This document shows, in pieces, positions 60,068-64,000 of a DNA stretch of 64,000 nucleotides. The notes under the pieces were generated by a model. That model made no database searches, was not told the DNA's origin, and saw only the letters and a program-made list of their open reading frames with translations. The translations under genes and the position numbers were made by a program. The stretch is from Glandiceps talaboti. Lineage: Eukaryota > Hemichordata > Enteropneusta > Spengelidae. Every line of letters begins with the position of its first letter. Positions within the stretch are counted from its first letter, which is position 1. Where the stretch lies: positions 16,272,957 to 16,336,956 of the forward strand of contig NC_135564.1 of the NCBI RefSeq assembly GCF_964340395.1. The letters run 5' to 3'.

Positions 60068-60914
60068 TGATGATGGTAACAAGGCGATAAAAGCTGGTTT
60101 AGGTTGATGTGTAATACAGCAGGTCGACGTCAATATGTGCGCTCGTACAAGAAGTAGTACCTGACTGACCCATTGGAAATACGCGTTCACTTTTCCTCAT
60201 GTTTTTGTTCCTAAAGCTGTTTTGCTCACGCTCACAGTATAGTGTACCATCTTATTTAAATTGTTATTGATGCAACAAACTTTAGTTGTTTTAGATTAAC
60301 TACCTTTACCCTTTGCACATGGATCGTGTCCTACGTACTACATCATGTAGTACATAATACATGCGGTCGATAACTTTAACGTGACGGTGTACACATGTGT
60401 GTACGCGGCTGAAGTCGCGGTTGTTGGAAAAAACAGATACTATCACACGTAAATTAACAGTTTTGAGATCTGATATAATGTTTCAGCGACCAATTTCGAA
60501 GGTAATGAGAAGGTTTATTTGACGCCGGAACACGTCGTAATGGATGTCGAAGGACATGCCTGTCACGAGCACGACGTACTCGTGACAGGCGCTGGTCAGC
60601 AGACTCGGCCAAAAAAAAAAGTTGGGAAGAAAAAAAAAAAAAGTTGAAATTTTTTTTTTTTAGATTTAAAAAATAAAATAAAAAACTTTAACAAAAATAT
60701 ATTTTGACTTTCAATTATATATAATCCTTAAAATAATTCTGGTTTGACGAAAAATAAAACAATATTCTCAAATAAATGCAAACTTATTTCAATTAAAATA
60801 ATGTGAACATGGAATAAAAGTACATAAACTGTTAAAATTAGTTTGTAAGTACGAAAAATATAAAATACTATAGCAAAAATAAAAAAAAACTTTTGGCCTG
60901 AACGGCTTCCCATA

Positions 60915-61743
60915 GTTCAGGCCAAAAATATTTTTTTATTTTAGCTATAGTATTTTATATTTTTCGTACTTACAAACTAATTTTAACCGTTCATGTACTT
61001 TTATTCCATGTTCACATTAATTTAATTGAAATAAGTTTTCATTTATTTGAGAATATTGTTTTATTTTTCGTCAAACCAGAATTATTTTAAGGATTATATA
61101 TAATTGAAAGTCAAAATATATTTTTTGTTAAAGTTTTTTATTTTATTTTTTAAATTCAAAAAAAAATTTCAACTTTTTTTTTTTTTTTCTTCTTCCCAAC
61201 TTTTTTTTGGGCCGAGTCTGTTGACCAGCGCCTGTCACGAGTACGTCGTGCTCGTGACAGGCATGTCCTTCGACATCCATTACGACGTGTTTCGGCGTCA
61301 AATACACCTTCTCATTACCTTCGAAATTGGTCGCTCAAACATTATATCAGATCTCAAAACTGTTAATTTACTTCAGCCGCGTACACACATGTGTACACCG
61401 TCACGTTAAGGTTATGACCGCATGTATGATGTATTACATGATGTAGTACGTAAGACACGATCCATGTGCAAAGGGTAAAGGTAGTTAATCTAAAACAACT
61501 AAAGTTTGTTGCATCAATAACAATTACATTCATTCTTGTGAAACTGACCAGAATTGAAATAAGATGGTACACTATACTGTGAGCGTGAGCAAAACAGCTT
61601 TAGGAACAAAAACGTGAGGAAAAGTGAACGCGTATTTCCAATGGGTCAGTCAGGTACTACTTCTAATACGAGCGCATATGTTGATGTCGACCTGCTGATG
61701 TGTTACATATCAACCTAAACCAGCTTTTATCGCCTTGTTATCA

Positions 61744-61774
<31 letters not shown>

Positions 61775-61811
61775 TGTTGTTGTTTTTGTTGTTGTTATTG
61801 TTGTTGTTATT

Positions 61812-61852
<41 letters not shown>

Positions 61853-63406
61853 AAAGATTCAGTTTACTTCATCGTACATTGTAGTATACATTCTCTCGGT
61901 GTTCTGAATACACATGCATATATCATGAAAAGTTGAGAACAACACGTCTACGTATGTAATACAGCAGGTCGACGTCAACATGTGCGCTCGTACTAGAAGT
62001 ACCTGACTGACCCATTGGAAATACCTTTACCCGTTGCACATGGATCGTACGCGGCTGAAGTCGCGGTTGTTGGAAAAAACAGATACTATCACACGTATTA
62101 AAATTAAGAGTTTTGAGATCTGATATAATGTTTGAGCGATCAATTTCGAAGGTAATAAGAACGTGTATTTGACGCCAAAACACGAATGTGAAGCTATCAT
62201 CATATTCATATTCATCTTCACTTTCAAAAGTAGACCTTCACCCTCAATGTGAATATATAACGATAGCTTCACACGTTCATCATCAGTGAGATTCGAAGTC
62301 TTCCGAATGGGTGCGAACACGCATTCGGCAAATCACATATGCTCTATTTTTATTTTTGTCAGAGTATCAAAGTATTGTTGTCATATAAAAAACTAATTTG
62401 GATGTTTAGTATGCCTTTCCCATATCTTTGAAAATGAAATATCAGTATATCATATGGGTGTACAAATAACCTATATGAGTAATGTAATAAAATACGGCCT
62501 GGATGGGTGTGTTTTGAATCCGTGAGATCAAGTGACAAGGTGATATCTCTTGGCCACTTATAGTGTCATGGATTGTTTTGATTTCGCGCTATCTTTGAAA
62601 CCCTACTTAACACTTAACACTGGTGAAATTTACACAAATTGTCAAAATAGTGTTGTCAAGACCACAATTATCACAATGTATGTAGTTCCCTTGATAGGGG
62701 AGGGGCAACACAATTGATTGTAAAAAATATGGTCCATGACAACAATAGTTCATGGTGCAAATTTGATACTCTGGCAAAAATAAAAAGAGAGCATGCAAAT
62801 GCACGCAAGTCAAATGAAAATTAATTACAATCACATGATTTCAACCTGTCAATGAAGGATATGTGATTTGCCGAACGCATGTTCGTACCCATTTGGGAGA
62901 CTTCGAATCTGATGATGAACGTGTGAAGCTATCATTGAGCGTAGAGGTCAACTTTTGAACGTGAAGATGAATATGAATATGATGGTAGCTTCACATTCGT
63001 CGCCGGAACACGTCGTAATGGATGTCAAAGGTCACGCCTCGTACTCGTGACAGGCGCCGGGTACGAGCACGACGTGCTCTGCACCGGCGCCTGTCAGCAG
63101 ACTCGGCCAAAAAAAAAAGTTGGGAAGAAAAAAAAAAAAGTTGAAATTTTTTTTTTGAATTTAAAAAATAAAATAAAAAACTTTAACAAAAAATATATTT
63201 TGACTTTCAATTATATATAATCCTTAAAATAATTCTGGTTTGACGAAAAATAAAACAATATTCTCAAATAAATGAAAACTTATTTCAATTAAATTAATGT
63301 GAACATGGAATAAAAGTACATGAACGGTTAAAATTAGTTTGTAAGTACGAAAAACATAAAATACTATAGCTAAAATAAAAAAATATTTTTGGCCTGAACG
63401 GCTTCC
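60915..63406. mobile_element. Foldback element copy 2, inverted relative to copy 1
   Basis: Starts GTTCAGGCCAAAA (the first bases of the terminus are missing) and ends GGCCTGAACGGCTTCC. About 2.49 kb. Its left half is the inverse of copy 1's right half (for example CCTAAACCAGCTTTTATCGC at 61718 versus GCGATAAAAGCTGGTTTAGG in copy 1). Its right half is the inverse of copy 1's left half, including the region into which the retrotransposon inserted. It has no transposase frame. Confidence 0.88.
61743..61852. repeat. (TCG)n(TTG)n microsatellite in foldback copy 2
   Basis: About 10 TCG units followed by TTG/TTA units to 61851. Confidence 0.97.
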
Positions 63407-64000
63407 TATGGGAAGCCGTTCAGGCCAAAAGTATTTTTTTATTTTAGCTATAGTATTTTATATTTTTCGTACTTACAAACTAATTTTAACCGTTTATGTA
63501 CTTTTATTCCATGGTTACATTATTTTAATTGAAATAAGTTTTCATTTATTTGAGAATATTGTTTTATTTTTCGTCAAACCAGAATTTTTTAAAGGATTAT
63601 ATATAATTGAGTCAAAATATATTTTTTGTTAAAGTTATTTTATTTTATTTTTTTAATTTTTAAAAAAAACATTTTTTCAACTTTTTTTTTTTTCTCAACT
63701 TTTTTTTTTTTTTTTTTTTTGGCCGAGTCTGCTGACAGGCGCCGGACATGAGCACGTCGTGCTCGTACCCGGCGCCTGTCACGAGTACGTCGTGCTCGTG
63801 ACAGGCGTGTCCTTTGTCCTCCATTACAACGTGTTTCGGCATCAAATACACGTTCTTATTACCTTCGAAATTGATCGCTCAAACATTATATCAGATCTGA
63901 AAACTGTTAATTTACGTGTGATAGTATCTGTTTTTTCCAACAACCGCGACTTCAGCCGCGTACGATCCATGTGCAACGGGTGAAGGTATTTCCAAACGGT
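63407..64000. mobile_element. Foldback element copy 3 (cut by window end)
   Basis: Starts TATGGGAAGCCGTTCAGGCC directly against the end of copy 2, forming a palindromic junction GGCTTCC-TAT-GGGAAGCC. It contains the AT-rich terminus, poly-T tract, GGCCGAGTCTGCTGACAGG and the CG-rich hairpin module, then TTACCTTCGAAATTGATCGC. Same orientation as the left arm of copy 2. It continues beyond 64000. Confidence 0.88.

Larger units (their letters stand above)
48575..60914. mobile_element. Foldback element copy 1, interrupted by the LTR retrotransposon
   Basis: Starts TATGGGAAGCCGTTCAGGCC and ends with the inverse GGCCTGAACGGCTTCCCATA. The terminal inverted repeats are roughly 400 bp: a ~300-bp AT-rich outer part (ending in poly-T and GGCCGAGTCTG) and a CG-rich palindromic module of GACAGGCGCC / GAGCACGTCGTGCTC / CACGAGTACG units, then CCATTACGACGTGTTTCGGC. 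The inner part has further nested inverted repeats and an (ACA)n(ACG)n microsatellite at 59981-60067. Without the inserted retrotransposon it is about 2.5 kb. No transposase frame is present. Frames in the arms (for example 48518-48772 and 60728-60913) are AT-rich shadows. Confidence 0.88.

Overview
This window is from an animal nuclear genome, most likely a marine invertebrate. Genes are sparse and AT-rich introns and spacers dominate. There is a very long first intron, many microsatellites, MITE-like hairpins, a tRNA-derived SINE, a non-LTR retrotransposon fragment and a Ty3/gypsy element. Palindromic ACATGT/TACATGTA strings are scattered throughout. No bacterial signals (operons, Shine-Dalgarno sites) are present. 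The phylum cannot be fixed from the sequence alone; a hemichordate, amphioxus or lophotrochozoan would all fit.

Left half (1-32,490, minus strand): the 5' end of a class V myosin gene. Coding exon 1 (32163-32189, nine residues) lies in a CpG-rich promoter region and splices in phase 0 over a ~30.8 kb intron to exon 2 (1246-1350), which encodes the start of the myosin V N-terminal SH3-like domain. The rest of the gene lies off the left edge. Intron 1 holds only repeats that I can support: microsatellites, small inverted-repeat elements, local tandem duplications and a 5'-truncated CR1/L2/Jockey-like LINE (about 17860-18961).

Middle (32.5-48.5 kb): a ~245-bp tandem repeat block; two identical 551-bp direct repeats (35716-36266 and 38831-39381), one abutting a 38-bp minisatellite; then an uninterrupted BTB-BACK-Kelch gene (40130-42080, plus strand) whose last quarter is in another frame. 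The gene is followed by a SINE and several MITE-like elements.

Right end (48.5-64 kb): a cluster of three foldback elements (about 2.5 kb each) lying end to end, the first two in opposite orientation. The first is split by a complete, apparently very young Ty3/gypsy retrotransposon (49408-59206, minus strand) with LTRs of 1574-1575 bp, a TAGG target duplication, a PBS matching tRNA-Lys(CUU) and one uninterrupted 2,032-residue Gag-Pol frame. The undisrupted target site is visible in the neighbouring foldback copy. The most notable feature is a canonical-looking RNA recognition motif (RRM) at the N terminus of Gag, followed by a PNMA-like capsid region. This layout may be informative about the origin of the RRM-like N-terminal domain of the domesticated PNMA family.
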